A stretch of DNA of 64,000 bases from Cytospora piceicola (GCA_023375675.1 JALQBC010000019.1:124001-188000); one strand, 5' to 3'. Shown: positions 22,642-35,640, counted from the first letter of the stretch. Notes: a model not told the origin generated them from the sequence alone. A program made the numbers and translations.

Positions 22642-25600
22642 TTATTAAAGTCTTAGCAGCCGCTGTTAAGGCTTTTACCCTTTACTATATACATTTATTT
22701 AACATATACCTTTAATACTAAATCGTCCTTTAAAGATATCGCGATAGCGATAACGTTTTAACTGCCGTTATCGCCGTTACCCTCGGGGCTTTATACCTCT
22801 TATATATCTATAAATACCTGCGCGGCCTTCTTTTACGATACTAACGACTATATAGTCGTTACCGGGACCGGGAAACGATAACGGTATACTAGAATTTAAA
22901 AGGTTTCGAGCTTATTACTATTATCCGGAAAAGCTTATAATCTTATTAAAAACCTTTTTACTTTTATTATTAAAAGTATACTTAAACTAACTAAACTACT
23001 TATAGTTAATATAGCTAATTTATAAACGCGAAACGAAGTTTTTTTTATTCTTTTATAAGTTTTAGATAATACGTTTAAAACCTTTATTACCGGAGTTTAG
23101 CTTTAAATAGCTTATAACTTTTATATAAGATTTAATACTTTTTTTACTTTAACTATTTTTAAAAACCTTTTAAAACCTTTAATTCCGATAAATACGTTAA
23201 CTACTTATACTTCTTTTATTAAGCTTACTTTTTTTATTTTAACTACGTTTTTTTATATAACTATAGTAGTAACGGCTTTCGATATCCTTTTTTTATCGAC
23301 GGTAGTTTATAATAGTAAAAGATAAATAGAAAAATCTATAAAACCTATAGTATTTAAATTTTATATTAAAACTAAAGCGAAAAATAATTTTTATTTATTC
23401 TTTTACTTAAATAACGAAATAAACTTTATTTAAAAATATAAAGCGTTTACGTTTCGCCGCTTTATTTATAATATAATAAAAATCTTATTTATAAATTTTT
23501 TTAATATAACTATTATCTATATAAAGTAGTTTATCCGACTATACGATAAAATTATTAAAGCTATACTTTTTATTAAAAAAGCTAAGCTTTAGTTTTTATT
23601 TAGCTATAATTCGGTAAAGCTTAACGTAGTTTAGTATATTTATTATATAACAGATATTTTTATATAGCTTTATAATTAATAAAGTCGTTCGATTAATATA
23701 GTTATAACGGTTTCGGAAAAAGTCTTTATTTAAACTAAATAATCTTTAATTTCTTACCGACTTAACTATTTTACTAATAATTAAATAAATACTTATACTT
23801 AGGTTATATCTTTTATTACTTCGGTAAAAGTATACTTTACTTTTTTTAGCCGGAACTAGCTTAGTCGTTTTTTAAAGAAAAAAGCCTATCTTTTTTAATA
23901 TATTAACTACTAAAAGTTTTATAAAACCTATCGGTATTTATATAAAACGTACTATCGATAATACGGCGGAAAAAGCTATTAAAACGGCTATAATAAAGCC
24001 TTTAGATATATTAATTACCGATTTCCTTACGTTATAAATAACCTTTCGTATATTATATAACTTCGGAAAAAAGGTAGTTAGTTTATACGCTTTTTTAAAG
24101 TCGACTATAAAAAACTATAAAACGCTAGTAATAAAGCTTTTTACGCCTTATACGTTATTTCCGCTTTAACTTCTTTTAAACCGGTTACTTTTTTTACTTT
24201 AACTATAACTTAAAAATAGCTTTCGGCTGTTTCTTTTATAACGCCTGTTATAGCTACTATTTACTTAACTATAGTTTTTATTACTATTATTACTATTAAC
24301 GGCTTTACTTTTTATAACTTTTATCGACTATTATTTTAGTAAGCTAAGTAGTCGGCCGATAGTAACCTTTAAGCTAGTATAGCTATAAAGATTAACTTTA
24401 CTATTACTATTATCGCCCTTTCGTTAAACGATACCGGCTTTATTAACTTAGTTTTTTCTTTATAATAAATCGGCTTATAGTACGTTTATAATTATAACGC
24501 TACTAGTTACGATATAGTATTACTATCTTTTAGCTTAATATTAACCGAGGTATAAAATATAATGCTATTTATAACGTTACGTTAGCTTTTACTTAAGCTA
24601 ATAAAGCAGATATCGTTTTTTTTTAAAAGCTTTAAATAAACGTTTTTTTAAACAGCCGTTATTAAATTAAAACCTATTTTAAGTTTAACTTTTTTTTACC
24701 GGTCTGTTATTAAACTAATTACTTTATTTACTTATATATTATAACTTACGTTTATTATAAACGTAAGCTTTTTATAAACTAGATTATCTTTATTATTACT
24801 TATAACGTTTACTAAGTTTCGGTTAATAGATAACTTTTTATTAATATATATAACTAACTTTACTTTTTAACTACTACCTTTAAGGTTAAGCGCGTTTTTA
24901 CTGCTTAATACTTGCTTTAGCGTTATTTTATTAAAGGCGACTTTAACTTTATATATTTACTTTAATAAAGCGATAAAAGTATTATTAGTATCGGCGGTTT
25001 CTTTACCGACTAAATTAATAGCTATAACTTTTAACTATTTAATAAATATAATAAGCTTATTAATAAGTATAATAACACTTTAAACTTAGCCTTTATTAAT
25101 ATCCCTTTTATATAGTATAACGTAAAAGAATACTTTAACGTAAGCTTTAACTATTTTACTTTTTTAATATCTTTCTTTATATTAAACACTTTTAACCTTC
25201 CGACGTATAAGCTTTTTTATACGTCGGAAGAACTAACGTAAGTAGTTATATTAATCGAATAAAGACTTATAGGCTTTTTAAAGGTTAGGTTAACTATCTC
25301 CGGGCTAGATATAGCTATAAAGGTACTAATAAACCTTCTATAAAGGTTTTTATACTTTATAAGGCGTATTAACAGACGTTTTGTTTTTAATACCTTTTAG
25401 TAGACAGACGAATATAAAAACTGATAACGTAATATTTTCGTTATACGTTTATACGTTAGAAGTTCTTAGATTAGCTATATCCGAAGTATTACTATATTTA
25501 TTAACTTTTTTATATAGCTGTTTATCGCGTTAAACGTAATTATATATATCGTATTATTAAAAACTATAAAACTTATAAAAATATTTACCGGGTTATTAAC

Positions 25601-27662
25601 TAGTTTTATAAAAGACTAACTATTACCTTTTTTTTTATAGTCGGTAATTAAATATATACTATATAATACGATAAAATTAAAGCTTTCGGGTAAGCTATTT
25701 TATAACGTTTCTCGGCCGACGATAATATTCTCGACTTTTAAATCCTTTTTATTATTTAATAGGCGGTATTATAAAATACTTACGTTTTTATCGATAAAGC
25801 CGCTAACTATACTATTTATATAACTAATATAGTCTTTAAAGTTAACTAAATTAATATCGACGCTTTAAAAGAATTTTAGCTTTATATCGGTAAGTATATT
25901 CGTTTTTTATATAAGCGCTACTTTACCTTTAGTTATTATTTATCTGTTTTTCGATAAACAGAAGTAGCTATAATTTTAAAGCTTAATAAGCGTAATATAT
26001 CTTCGATATAAGTATAACGTTTTATTACCTTTCTTTCTTATTTTAGTAAAAGTTTAAAAAGGCTAATTACTCGACGACTTTTTTATCTTACTTTTACTTA
26101 TTAAGTACTTTACTTTAATTAAGTCGATATATTCTTTTAACGTTTTACAGTAAACTTTATTACCGTTATAACCTATAACGTCGAAGCTATTTTCTTTTTA
26201 AATAAAGTCGTTACTATAGCTATATATAACGTTTATAACGTTTTTAACTCGGTTTTTTATAACTACTTAGTTCTTTATCTATAAAAGTAAGGCTAGTCTA
26301 ATACGTTTATACGTTACGTTTAGTCTTTTATAACTTTTTATAAAGCTTACGTTCGGCTTTAGCTAGCTATTATAAGCTATTTTAACTTACTTTATAGCCT
26401 TTTTTAAAGCTTTTTACTTTCCTCGATCTTTTTTCTTTTTTATATAAAGTTTATTTATCGGTTTTCCGAGCTTATTAAACGGTTTAGCTATATTAATAAT
26501 ATCTGTTTTTTCTCCGTTATAGATATACTTTATAAGACGGTTACTTAGTTTATTATAAAGATTAATAAACTTTTTAATTAAAGCTATAAAAATATAGTTT
26601 ATTTCGACTTTAATAAAATAAAGGTTATATACTTTTTATAATACTAAGAGAACTCTTTATTTATAGTTTATTATAAAAAGGTTATTAAATTCTTAAGCGA
26701 GTTCTTTCGTTAACTAAGTATTTACTTCGATTATAAGCTACAGTTTAAATTATATATAGAACTTTAAACAGCTAAAGCCCGGCAGGTTTCTTAATATTTA
26801 TATGGCCTTTATACTATTATATAAGGCCTTTTTACTTATTTAGTTTACTTTATAGTTTAAGCTTATATTAAGTTAGTTATTACTTATAACGTTAAAGTTT
26901 AATACTATAGTAATAAAAAGCTATAATAAAACCCTTTTTATAATTTAGTACTTGTTAATAATAGTAGTTTAGTTTTTAAAATAGAGTTATACTTACTTTT
27001 TATATTAAAAGCTATTTTTCCGGTATAAAAAACTATATATAAGACGGTTTTCTATTATAAAATAAGTATTCTTCTTTTCGATATCTTTTTTATTGCGGTA
27101 TAAAAGCGTTTTACCTTTTACTTCGGCTTTTTCGACTTATTATACCTTTTAGTTATTAAGCTTTTTCCTTTATCGCTTTCTTTTTTACGATACTACCGAT
27201 AATAGCCTTTTATAAACTTCGAACGTTTCTTTACTTTTTTTTTATCTTTCTTTTAGCTAACGTTTACCTTTTAGATATATACTAAGTCGGCTTATATTCC
27301 GGTTATTTTTAAAAGTAAGTTAGAAGCGGCGATTCGTTATTTAAAGTAGCTAATAAAGGTTTTTATATTAAATTTAGTTATATACTCGGATAAGTCGAAA
27401 TAAAAAACTAAAGAAATAAGTTAAAGGTTTATAATCTATTAATATAGATTTTTAATCTACTTTTTTAAAAGCTACTTTAATAAGGCGGAAGTTTTTAACG
27501 TCGAAATAACTAACGTTTTTTAAAAGCTTTAGTTTATATATTATATTATAAACTTAAATAACAGCTTTTATAATATTTACGTTTACTTCGATAACTCTTC
27601 GGTTATCTACTACTTTTACAATACTTTACCGGCTTTATCCCGATAAAAGTATATTTCTTTTA
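22625..27662 (-). mobile_element. Outer unidentified element, left segment (RIP-degraded)
   Basis: About 5.0 kb lies left of gypsy A. Minus-strand frames look more protein-like than plus-strand ones. The best is at ~25030-24350, roughly 220 codons interrupted only by TAA/TAG, the stops RIP makes from CAA, CAG and TGG. I could not match it to a transposase or reverse transcriptase. The left terminus just after the duplication (TACGACCTTCCC) has no inverted match to the right terminus and no LTR. The strand is a weak inference. Confidence 0.5.
24350..25030 (-). pseudogene. Degraded reading frame in the outer element, function unknown
   Basis: Read on the minus strand, a single frame stays coherent for about 220 codons with only TAG/TAA interruptions. 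It contains patches such as INLVGKETADTNNTF and KNALNLKGSS. No motif is recognised. It may be part of a transposon protein. Confidence 0.35.
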
Positions 27663-27667
27663 AGCTT

Positions 27668-27905
27668 TATTATACACCTACCGGTAGGTTTATAGCGAAC
27701 CTACCCGTGAACGCACCTACGAATTCACCGTATATTCACCGGTAATTCGGACGGTTAAACGTACAGTAATTATATAGTAAACTTAAAGTAAGTTTATAGT
27801 AGGTTTATAAGTCTATATATAGTTTATAAAAATACTCGGTTATATAAAGAAAGAAAAAGAGAATCTATCCTTATTATATACTACTATACTATACTGTTAT
27901 TAATA
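27668..27905 (+). repeat. 5' LTR of gypsy A
   Basis: 238 bp, same length as and closely similar to 47095-47332. Differences are almost all C/T or G/A, as RIP makes them. It begins TATTATACACC and ends GTTATTAATA. Confidence 0.9.
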
Positions 27906-27925
27906 AATAGTAGCTATAACTTAGA
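27906..27925 (+). promoter_or_regulatory. Putative primer-binding site of gypsy A
   Basis: The bases immediately inside the 5' LTR (AATAGTAGCTATAACTTA) nearly match those inside the 5' LTR of element C on the other strand. A shared tRNA primer site is inferred. Confidence 0.5.
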
Positions 27926-29679
27926 TATACTCTGTTACGTATCGCCTAACTTTTTAATACTACGAATTAGGTTTATCGGACTATAATATAATAGTTATCG
28001 AGTTATTATTACTATAATAGCTAGTAGGTAATTAGCTTTAATCTCCGGATCTTAAAAGATCGAAAAGCGTAAAAACGTTATTTTATTTATTTAGCCGGTA
28101 TTATTACCTATTTACTATAACTTACCGGTTATTTACTATAAGAATTCCGTATTATAACTATATTAAGTTTAAACGACGTACTCGACGTATACTTTTCGAA
28201 TATATTCTTAATAACACCTTAAAACTATACAGTTATTAAAAATATCTAGCTTTTACGTTGTATTAAGATAGCTATTACCGAATACCTTATCCGATATCGA
28301 CCTTACGTTATAAACTATAATCTTACCTTTTTAAAGTACTCGACTAGCTATACTAACTAATAGCAGTTTTATACCTTTTACTTTAAGTATTACTATAATA
28401 ATTAAGATAAAAATAACTAACTTTACCGTACTCGAAAACGCTTTACGGAATATATCTGTAAAGTATATTACTTTAATCGCTAGCTACGAAAGCCCGATAA
28501 CGTTTATTTCTTTATCGTTATATATAGCTAGTCCGGTAAAAATATTAAGTTTTATCGTAAATTCCGGTACTTTTATAACTTATAACGGTTAAGCTATACT
28601 TATAACCTCGAAGAATATAAACCGATTTATTAGTCTTTATAGAAACTAGAATTCGAAAGTTTATTCTATAAAAGATAAAGACTACTTTTCGAAGTAATAC
28701 TCGGTTTAAGCTAAATAAAGTATAAATAAAAGGTAATTATTTATAACGCTTTAAAAACTCCGTTTCCGTTAAAATACTAACCTTTTACCTATACTTTAAT
28801 CGAACTAATAGTTTACGTAGTAAGAAAACCTAAAAAGTTAAAAAGCTAAGAAACAATAGTCGAAATAGATAGAAAAGATAAAAAAACTACTTAAAACCTC
28901 GAATAATAATTAAAAATAACGGAAAGTATATAGTATAATAATTTAAAAGTTCTACTTTTATTTAAATTAATAACTAAAACTATCTGCCTATACGTTATAT
29001 TATCTTTAATTATTTCTATAATATTATTATAAAAAAAAGATTTAGTTCTATAAGCTGTTTAAACCGATATACTTAACTAACCGGAAATTACTTTAGTATA
29101 AGTAAACCTACCGGATAGTTTTAAAAAAGAACGTCGTATTAACGTTATAATCTTTATATTAAAAAATACCGAGGCGTTTTAATTATATAAATAAAAGATA
29201 AGTCTATAAGTATTGTCGTCTTATATACTATTAGGTAATCTTTTTAATTTCTACTATACTACCTATAAACCGACGGCTTACCTTAAGAATTCTTATTAAT
29301 ATAGTTACGTTGCTCGAAAAAGTAATATATAACCTGCTAAAAACTATATATACTATATAGCCGGTAGCGGTAAAAACCCCGGCGACGACTTAAATAACAG
29401 CTTAAACGATAACGACTTCGTTTATAATCGTAACTAAAGTAAAAACCTGCTTAGTCGTCGTTTTAATCGAAATAAAGGCTAAGATATACGTAACTATAAA
29501 CGTAAACTATCGATTAGTATTCTTTAATTATTTATAAACCTATTATTTACCCGAGAGTTTAAAAAAAATACTTTCGGAAGATTTAAACTATATACTAGCT
29601 AAAATAATACCGAAAAGCTTATAAAAGTATTTTATATAAATAATAAAATAACGGTATAAAAAGACCTGTTAGTATTTAT

Positions 29680-29870
29680 TGGTGAAGCAGAATAGGGTAT
29701 TGAAGTGTATTTATCGTAGGTCTGTCTGTTGTTGTTGTTTGTTGCTAACTAAAGGCCTTAAGGGCCTTAATAGCTAGGTTTTAGTGGGGTATTTGGTATT
29801 CTGCCGGGCGGTTAGGCTTAGCCGGCCGGTAGGCAGGCTAAAATGGCCTGTACTTTATTGCGTTGTAGTA
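29680..29870 (-). repeat. Left LTR of element C
   Basis: 191 bp, near-identical to 31488-31678. It contains the internal inverted segments CCTTAAGGGCCTTAA and GCCGGCCGG. In the minus orientation this is the 3' LTR. Confidence 0.9.
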
Positions 29871-29936
29871 AGTGCCGGGTACGTAAAAAGAGTGTGACGT
29901 CCTTGTTATAAGGTTATTAGTTTAACTGCTGTATAC

Positions 29937-29957
29937 TTTTTTTTTTTTTTTTTTTTT
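29937..29957. repeat. Poly(T)21 tract in element C
   Basis: A pure T run of 21, just inside the left LTR. On the minus strand it is a poly(A) tract near the element's 3' end. It could be a captured poly(A) or slippage. Confidence 0.9.
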
Positions 29958-30147
29958 CCGAACTAAATCTGTTCCTAAGCTAAATCGTTTATTTTCGATG
30001 AGTTTGATTGAATTAATCGAATTAATTAAACGTGACGGCTGGCTGGTATCTGTTGACAGCTGTTAAGGGATATAGGCATCGTTACCGCTATCGCCGTGAG
30101 GATCTGTATAGCTACTCGAATTATTGTAACTATCGTTTAATTGATCG

Positions 30148-30410
30148 CTTTGATCGTCGTCCTGATCGTCGCTCTGATCGTCGCCTTGATCGTCGCTTTA
30201 GTCGTCGCTTTGATTGTCGCTTTGGTTTAATTGAAAGCTGAGGGTATCGCTATCGCTGTTATCGCTTTGGTTTAATTGAAGGCTGAGGGCATCGCTATCG
30301 CTGTTGTCGCTTTGGTTTAATTGGAGGCTAAGGGCATCGCTATCGCTGTTGTCGCCCTTGTTGTCGCTTCCGTTTAATTGAACGCTGTTACTATCGTAAA
30401 GGCTGACGTC
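30148..30410. repeat. 12-bp and 45-bp tandem repeats in element C
   Basis: About seven units of a 12-mer like GATCGTCGCTTT run to ~30222. They pass into about three copies of a 45-bp unit beginning CGCTTTGGTTTAATTG (starts near 30218, 30263 and 30308), with a partial fourth near 30365. Confidence 0.85.
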
Positions 30411-30479
30411 GCTTTTGTTTAATTGAATGCGAGGCCGTACGTGTCCCTTTTTTTTTAAATGACTAAACAGTCTGTTGCG

Positions 30480-31100
30480 CGAGTCGTAGGTCGAGCTATA
30501 AGACTTGTAAGAATGTATAGAGGATAGGCTCGAAGAGGGACGGGAAGGGAGGGAAGCGGGTGGGATAGGCGGTTTCGAGGTCGAGGAGGATTTCGAGGAG
30601 GGAGGACTCGAAGGGAGACTGAATGTATTAAATCTAGGTGTGATTTGTCTCGTGGATTGTCTCGCAGGCTGTCGTTTAGGCTTATGACTATATACGTTCG
30701 AGTATACGTGATCGAGAAGGGTGTCCTACGAAATGAAGCTATCGCTATATTTGCGACAGGTGAGATTAGTAGGCTTCGGAGGGGTACGGTTGCGATCGCT
30801 TTCAGGCGTGAGGAAGTCGTATAGTACCTGCTGGGTGGTTTAGAAGCTGACGATTTGAGTGCGAAAGCCTGTATTTTCTTTAGTAAGGTAACCGAGCTGT
30901 TAGTGAAGACGTTTGTTTTTAGCCTGAAGCTTCTCGTTTTCGGCCTAGAGGGTTTCGTAAGGTTGAGGTTAAGGCTGTTATAACTGTTAAAGTGCTTTCT
31001 AAAGGTTTGCGACTTAAGACTAAAGGTTTAGTATATAAACCTGTGCTTTAAGTTTAAGGTTTTCGTCTAAAGCCTTTAGAAGGACTTTATAACCGTTACT
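30480..31100 (-). pseudogene. Gag-like relic with C2H2-type finger in element C
   Basis: On the minus strand a frame broken only by TAG/TAA reads a coiled-coil-like part (LKAQ, AENEKLQAKNKRLH) followed by DFLTPESDRNRTPPKP. Next comes TCRKYSDSFIS..DTLLDHVYSNVYSH, which looks like C-x2-C...H...H with the second Cys turned to Tyr by RIP, then a Ser/Pro-rich tail. Similar fingers occur in the Gag part of fungal LTR elements. Confidence 0.55.
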
Positions 31101-31487
31101 ATTAAACTAGTGGTGCTAGAGGGGGTTAGGTTCGTTCCTTTAGACGGTTATGCTATAGTAATCGTAGTAAGCTTTTTAGGAATTATTATAGGCGTAAGTA
31201 TAGCGGGCGAGGTGTTCTAGCGAGGTTTCTAAGCCTTAAAAGGTCTAATTAGTGCCTTCGAAGGTAGTAAGGCAAGTACGGTAGATTAAAGGTATCGCGA
31301 GAGAGAAAGACTGGGTTAGCGAAGGCGTCCCTGATTAAATGGTTATGGTTTTGATAGTTTTAGTGGTTAGTGATGGTTTTAAATAGCTAATTAGTAAATC
31401 TGGTCGCTTTAATGCGAGAATAGTACCGTTCGAATGCTTAGATTAAGGGTATCGCGGTCGAATAGATCTTAAATTGTAGCTACTATT

Positions 31488-31678
31488 TAGTGAAGCAGAA
31501 TAGGGTATTGAAGTGTATTTATCGTAGGTTTGTCTGTTATTGTTATTTATTGCTAACTAAAGGCCTTAAGGGCTTTAATAGCTAGGTTTTGGTAGGGTAT
31601 CTGGCATTCTGCCGGGCGGTTAGGCTTAGCCGGCCGGCAGGTAGGCTAAAATAGCCTGCACCCTATTGCGCTGCAGTA
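31488..31678 (-). repeat. Right LTR of element C
   Basis: 191 bp. In the minus orientation this is the 5' LTR. It is followed inward (31487 downward) by the primer-site-like AATAGTAGCTACAATTTA. Confidence 0.9.
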
Positions 31679-34389
31679 TTTATTTAACGTTATTATATAT
31701 ATATCGCTAATATCGAAACTCGACGATAAACCTTATATTAAAATCTCTTTACTTACCTTACCGGATCTGTTTATTTATAATTTTAAAATACTTTATTAAA
31801 TAAAAAAAAATCTAACTTAACTATTTACCTTAATATATAGATAAAGTAAAAGGAGTATCTTATTATAAACTTTAGTATACCTTATAATATAGCCGACGGA
31901 ATTCTAAATAGCTTTCGATATATATAACGTAATACCTGAAATAATAAAAATATTCTAAACTTTATTTAACGTATTTATCGCTTTACCGTTTTAGCCGAGT
32001 AGCTAAATAGTTTCGTCGTTCGAAATATATAAAACTGAATCGATAAATAGATAGTTACCTATTATTTTAATCGCCTTAAGTATAACGTTAACTCCCGAGA
32101 CTTCGAATGTAAGCTTAAAACTAAGTAAAAGACTTAATATATACTCGAAAAAAAAGCCGCGTTTATTTATATAAGGCTACGATAGCTTATTATAAATAAA
32201 CGTTAACCCGAGCTATTATAATACTAAACTTAGCTTATCTATTCTTAGCTATAAAAAGCCGGCTTTTAATAACCGGTTCTGTCGTTTAACTATTTTAACT
32301 TTTAACGGTTTAAATAAGCCTTACCTTAAGCTTAAGTATTAAAATAGCCTTTATAGCTTAATTTAAGCGATTATTAAAAGTTATTATTCGAGTAGTAAAG
32401 ATAATTAATCGAGATGTAAAAAGCCGTTTAAGACTAATAACAGGCTACTTATAACCCGTTACTACTTAAGCTAGCGCTATAGCTATTAACTAATACTATA
32501 GATTAAAGTCTTTTTAAATAACGTTACCTATAAAAGCGTTATAATTAGCTTAAGATTTTCCGACGTTTTATTTATTAAAATAGTAAAGGTAACGTAATAA
32601 TAAAAGACGCCTAACTCTTTAACGTAAATAACGATACCCTTTAATATAATACTACTTACGAAAAAGAGTTAATATAAAATAGCTTTTATCCGGTTAACGA
32701 AAAAATAACGTTTATTATAATAAACAAACTACTAGACGATACTAATAAACAGATAAGCTTAAAAAACGACTAACTTACCGACGAAAAAAAACCTTCGAAT
32801 AACAGATACGTAATAGTTAAAGATATCGATATATATAACTTTAATATAGAACTATTTATTCTGAGATTACTAAACGACGGTATTTATTATAAAAGATATC
32901 TGTTTTATCCGGATAATCTCTATTATATCGATTATAGTTACGTTTTTTTATTTAAACTACGTTTCTTTAAGCACTATCGTTATTATAGTAGCGTTAAGAT
33001 ATATTATAACACGATAAGATAAAAAAGTCTTATTTTAAACCTTAATATACTGCTTTAAGTGTCGTTATATAAAGGTTATAGCTATACGTACGCCTGTATT
33101 AAAACGCGCGGTTTTTTAACCGGTTATACTTTTAATACCTATTATAATATCGGGGCTTTTAAATATACGATCTTTTAGACGATATTAAACCTAATACCTA
33201 ATATTAAGGTAAACTAAAAAGCTTAAGCTAATCTTTAAAAGATAGGTAAAATAAATACCTTTAGTTAGGTTAAGTTTAATATCTTTTACTAAGCTAGCTT
33301 AAACAGTTCGGCTATTATTTTATCGGTAAAGATAAGAGTATAAGTATTTAAACGTTTAAACGTAAGACTACTAGTAGAATAAGAATTTATAATATTATAT
33401 TAGGTAAATATCTTTAACTTAATAGCTAACGTATTATTTAGTTACTTTAATAGTATATAAGTAAAAGTATCGGTTTTTATTAAAACTGCTTTACGTATTT
33501 ATAAGGTAAAAGCCGCTTTCGCTACCGTAATTCTATTACGATTAAGCTGTATTATACTTATTATTAAGCTACTTATAAGAAAACTAAATCCTTTTTATTT
33601 AAGCTAAAGTAAAAAGGTTAGGTAAATACTTTAATTAGCTAAAACTTTTATAACGTAATAGCTATAAATTAATCGTCTTTTTTTTTAAAAATTAGTAAAA
33701 ACACTTATTTAAATATACTCGAACCTATCTCCGAAAAATATATAAAATATATAAGATAAAAAAGTACTATTTAAACTTTATTAGATTATAATTAATTACC
33801 TTTCTATTATTCTAAGCTATTTATATAAAACGTAATTGTTAACTTATCTTTTAAGTTTAACTTTACTAACGTATTAAACGCTTTAAATAATATCGAATAA
33901 CCCGCTAGTATTAAGGAATTTATTTCGAATAAACCGCCTTTAAATAAAATAGACGTAAAGATATATAAATATTTTCGCTTAAATAAAAAACTTAATATTA
34001 CTTATATTAAAAACCTGTTCGAAATAAAGTTATTAAACGACGTATATATATACCGGTATTCGCTTAAGTTTATATCGGAGGTAAACCGTTTTATACGCGA
34101 GTTTATATATATATTTAAAGATACTTCGAATATTCGAATACTTAAAGGTAAGCAGATATAAGTTCTTTTAGTCGAAAGCTAGTAAAATTAAAAGATATTA
34201 TAACAACTATACTACTTTAATAAAAAAAACTAAAAAATTATTAACGGTATAATAAACAGTCTTTATAAATAAAGTCGTATCGAGTAAGTTATTTAATCTA
34301 CTTTATTCGGCTTACCTATCTTCGTAGTATAAAAGATAATAAAAAGTAAACGTAAAAAACGTATAGTTATAAACCTTTATACCTTTAAT

Positions 34390-35429
34390 AAGATAACTAT
34401 TCCCGATATATATCCGCTGCCTTTTTAGTTAAACGTTTTTAAAAATATCTATAGTAAGTCTTTTTTTACTATTATCGATATAAGCTTATTTTTCTATTAG
34501 TTTTAGGTATACTTATTATATTATAAACGATTTACTTTAGTTAGTTACTACAGTTAAAAACAGCTAAAAGTTGTATTTATAAGATTTTATAACTTACTAG
34601 TATATATTTAATAGTATATAAACTATATATTCCGGCTATTTAAATATTTTACTACTATATTTATCGATAATATTATCGTCTTTTTTAATATTACCGAGGA
34701 GTATATAAAGTATTTAAAATAGCTATTTATACTATTTATAAAGCGTTATATATTCTTATTAGTTAAAAAATCCTTTATCGGATATTCTTTAATAGAATTA
34801 CTCGGATTTAAGGTTAACAGACTAAGTATATATAATACTTTAAACCGGGTAAAAACTATTACTTAGCTATAGTTCTTTATTACGTTATAATAACTTAAGA
34901 AGTTTATTAGTTTTATAGGTTATTTTCGCTATTTCGTACTACAATATATTAAATATATCGATCTGTTATAAAGACAGAAGACTTAAATACTTACTAAAGG
35001 ATAAAAAGATAAGAAACTTCCGAAGGGTAACGTTTAAAAGAACTATACTCGTCGAACCTCTTTTAAGCCTACTCGAAAAGAAATATACTCTTTTAACGAT
35101 CTTAAGTCGGCCTTAATAAATAAAAACGCTTTATTTTATTAAAACCCGGATAAGCCGTTATTTATTTAGTTAGATACCTTAAAAAAAGTTAGATTTTTAA
35201 GTATTATCTTTTAGCTAAACGATAATTTTAAATAAAACCGGAGGTTACTTATACTTTATATTTAAATCTGTTTACTATAGTATTTAAGTAAAACTATTAA
35301 TATAGCTAAATATAAATATTAATTAACCGAACTTAAGGTTATTTATTTAATATAGTTAGTTTATAAACTTTATATAGTTATTAGTTTAAACTATAAATAA
35401 CCTATATATATCTTTATAAACTACGTTAT
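34390..35429 (+). pseudogene. Reverse transcriptase/RNase H remnant of gypsy A
   Basis: The plus frame reads ITIPDIYPLPF (PLP motif of gypsy RT), FTIIDISLFFYQF (from the FTKLDLRSGYHQ region) and FIDNIIVFFN (from FIDDIIVFS) at ~34660. IELLGFKV and GYFRYFVLQY, RT/RNase H connection motifs, follow. Stops are TAG/TAA only. The frame is cut at 35429 by element B and resumes at 42485. Confidence 0.85.
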
Positions 35430-35640
35430 TATCACGATACACTAGAATGATAGAGGCAAAGCTGCAATTCTAATATAGATGTGAGCATTCTAGCTAAAGA
35501 GAAAGGGAAGGCTTAGGTATAGCCAGGCCCTTTCAATCGAAGGTCTAAATACTAAGGTACGGCTAGGCTTAGTAGGTCACTTAGTCTGTACGCAGACGCG
35601 CTAGATCAGGTAACCTCTAGCCTTACGCCGTTCCGTTACA
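35430..35640 (-). repeat. Left LTR of chromovirus B (3' LTR)
   Basis: 211 bp. It starts TATCACGATACACTAG and ends CCGTTCCGTTACA. It retains more CA/TG than the right copy. Confidence 0.92.

Larger units (their letters stand above)
29680..31678 (-). mobile_element. Non-autonomous LTR element C (LARD/TRIM-like), youngest insertion
   Basis: Two 191-bp terminal direct repeats (29680-29870, 31488-31678) start TGGTGAAGCAG / TAGTGAAGCAG and end in GCAGTA. They are flanked by the duplication TTTAT (29675-29679 and 31679-31683). Total length is 2.0 kb, too short for pol. On the minus strand the interior opens with a primer-site-like AATAGTAGCTACAATTTA. It then reads, with RIP stops, a Leu/Glu/Gln-rich coiled-coil-like stretch, a C2H2-like finger and a Ser/Pro-rich segment, probably a Gag-like relic. 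Composition differs from A and B: TpG is common but CpA is rare. Confidence 0.85.

Noticed and set aside
30032..30241. 69-codon Arg/Asp-rich ORF in element C
   Set aside because: It is only the translation of the 12-bp tandem repeat (GATCGTCGC units).
29672..31683. An 8-bp target duplication GTATTTAT for element C (hAT-like)
   Set aside because: The last three bases GTA also follow the left repeat copy, so they belong to the LTR end (CAGTA from CAGCA by RIP). The duplication is then a normal 5-bp TTTAT.
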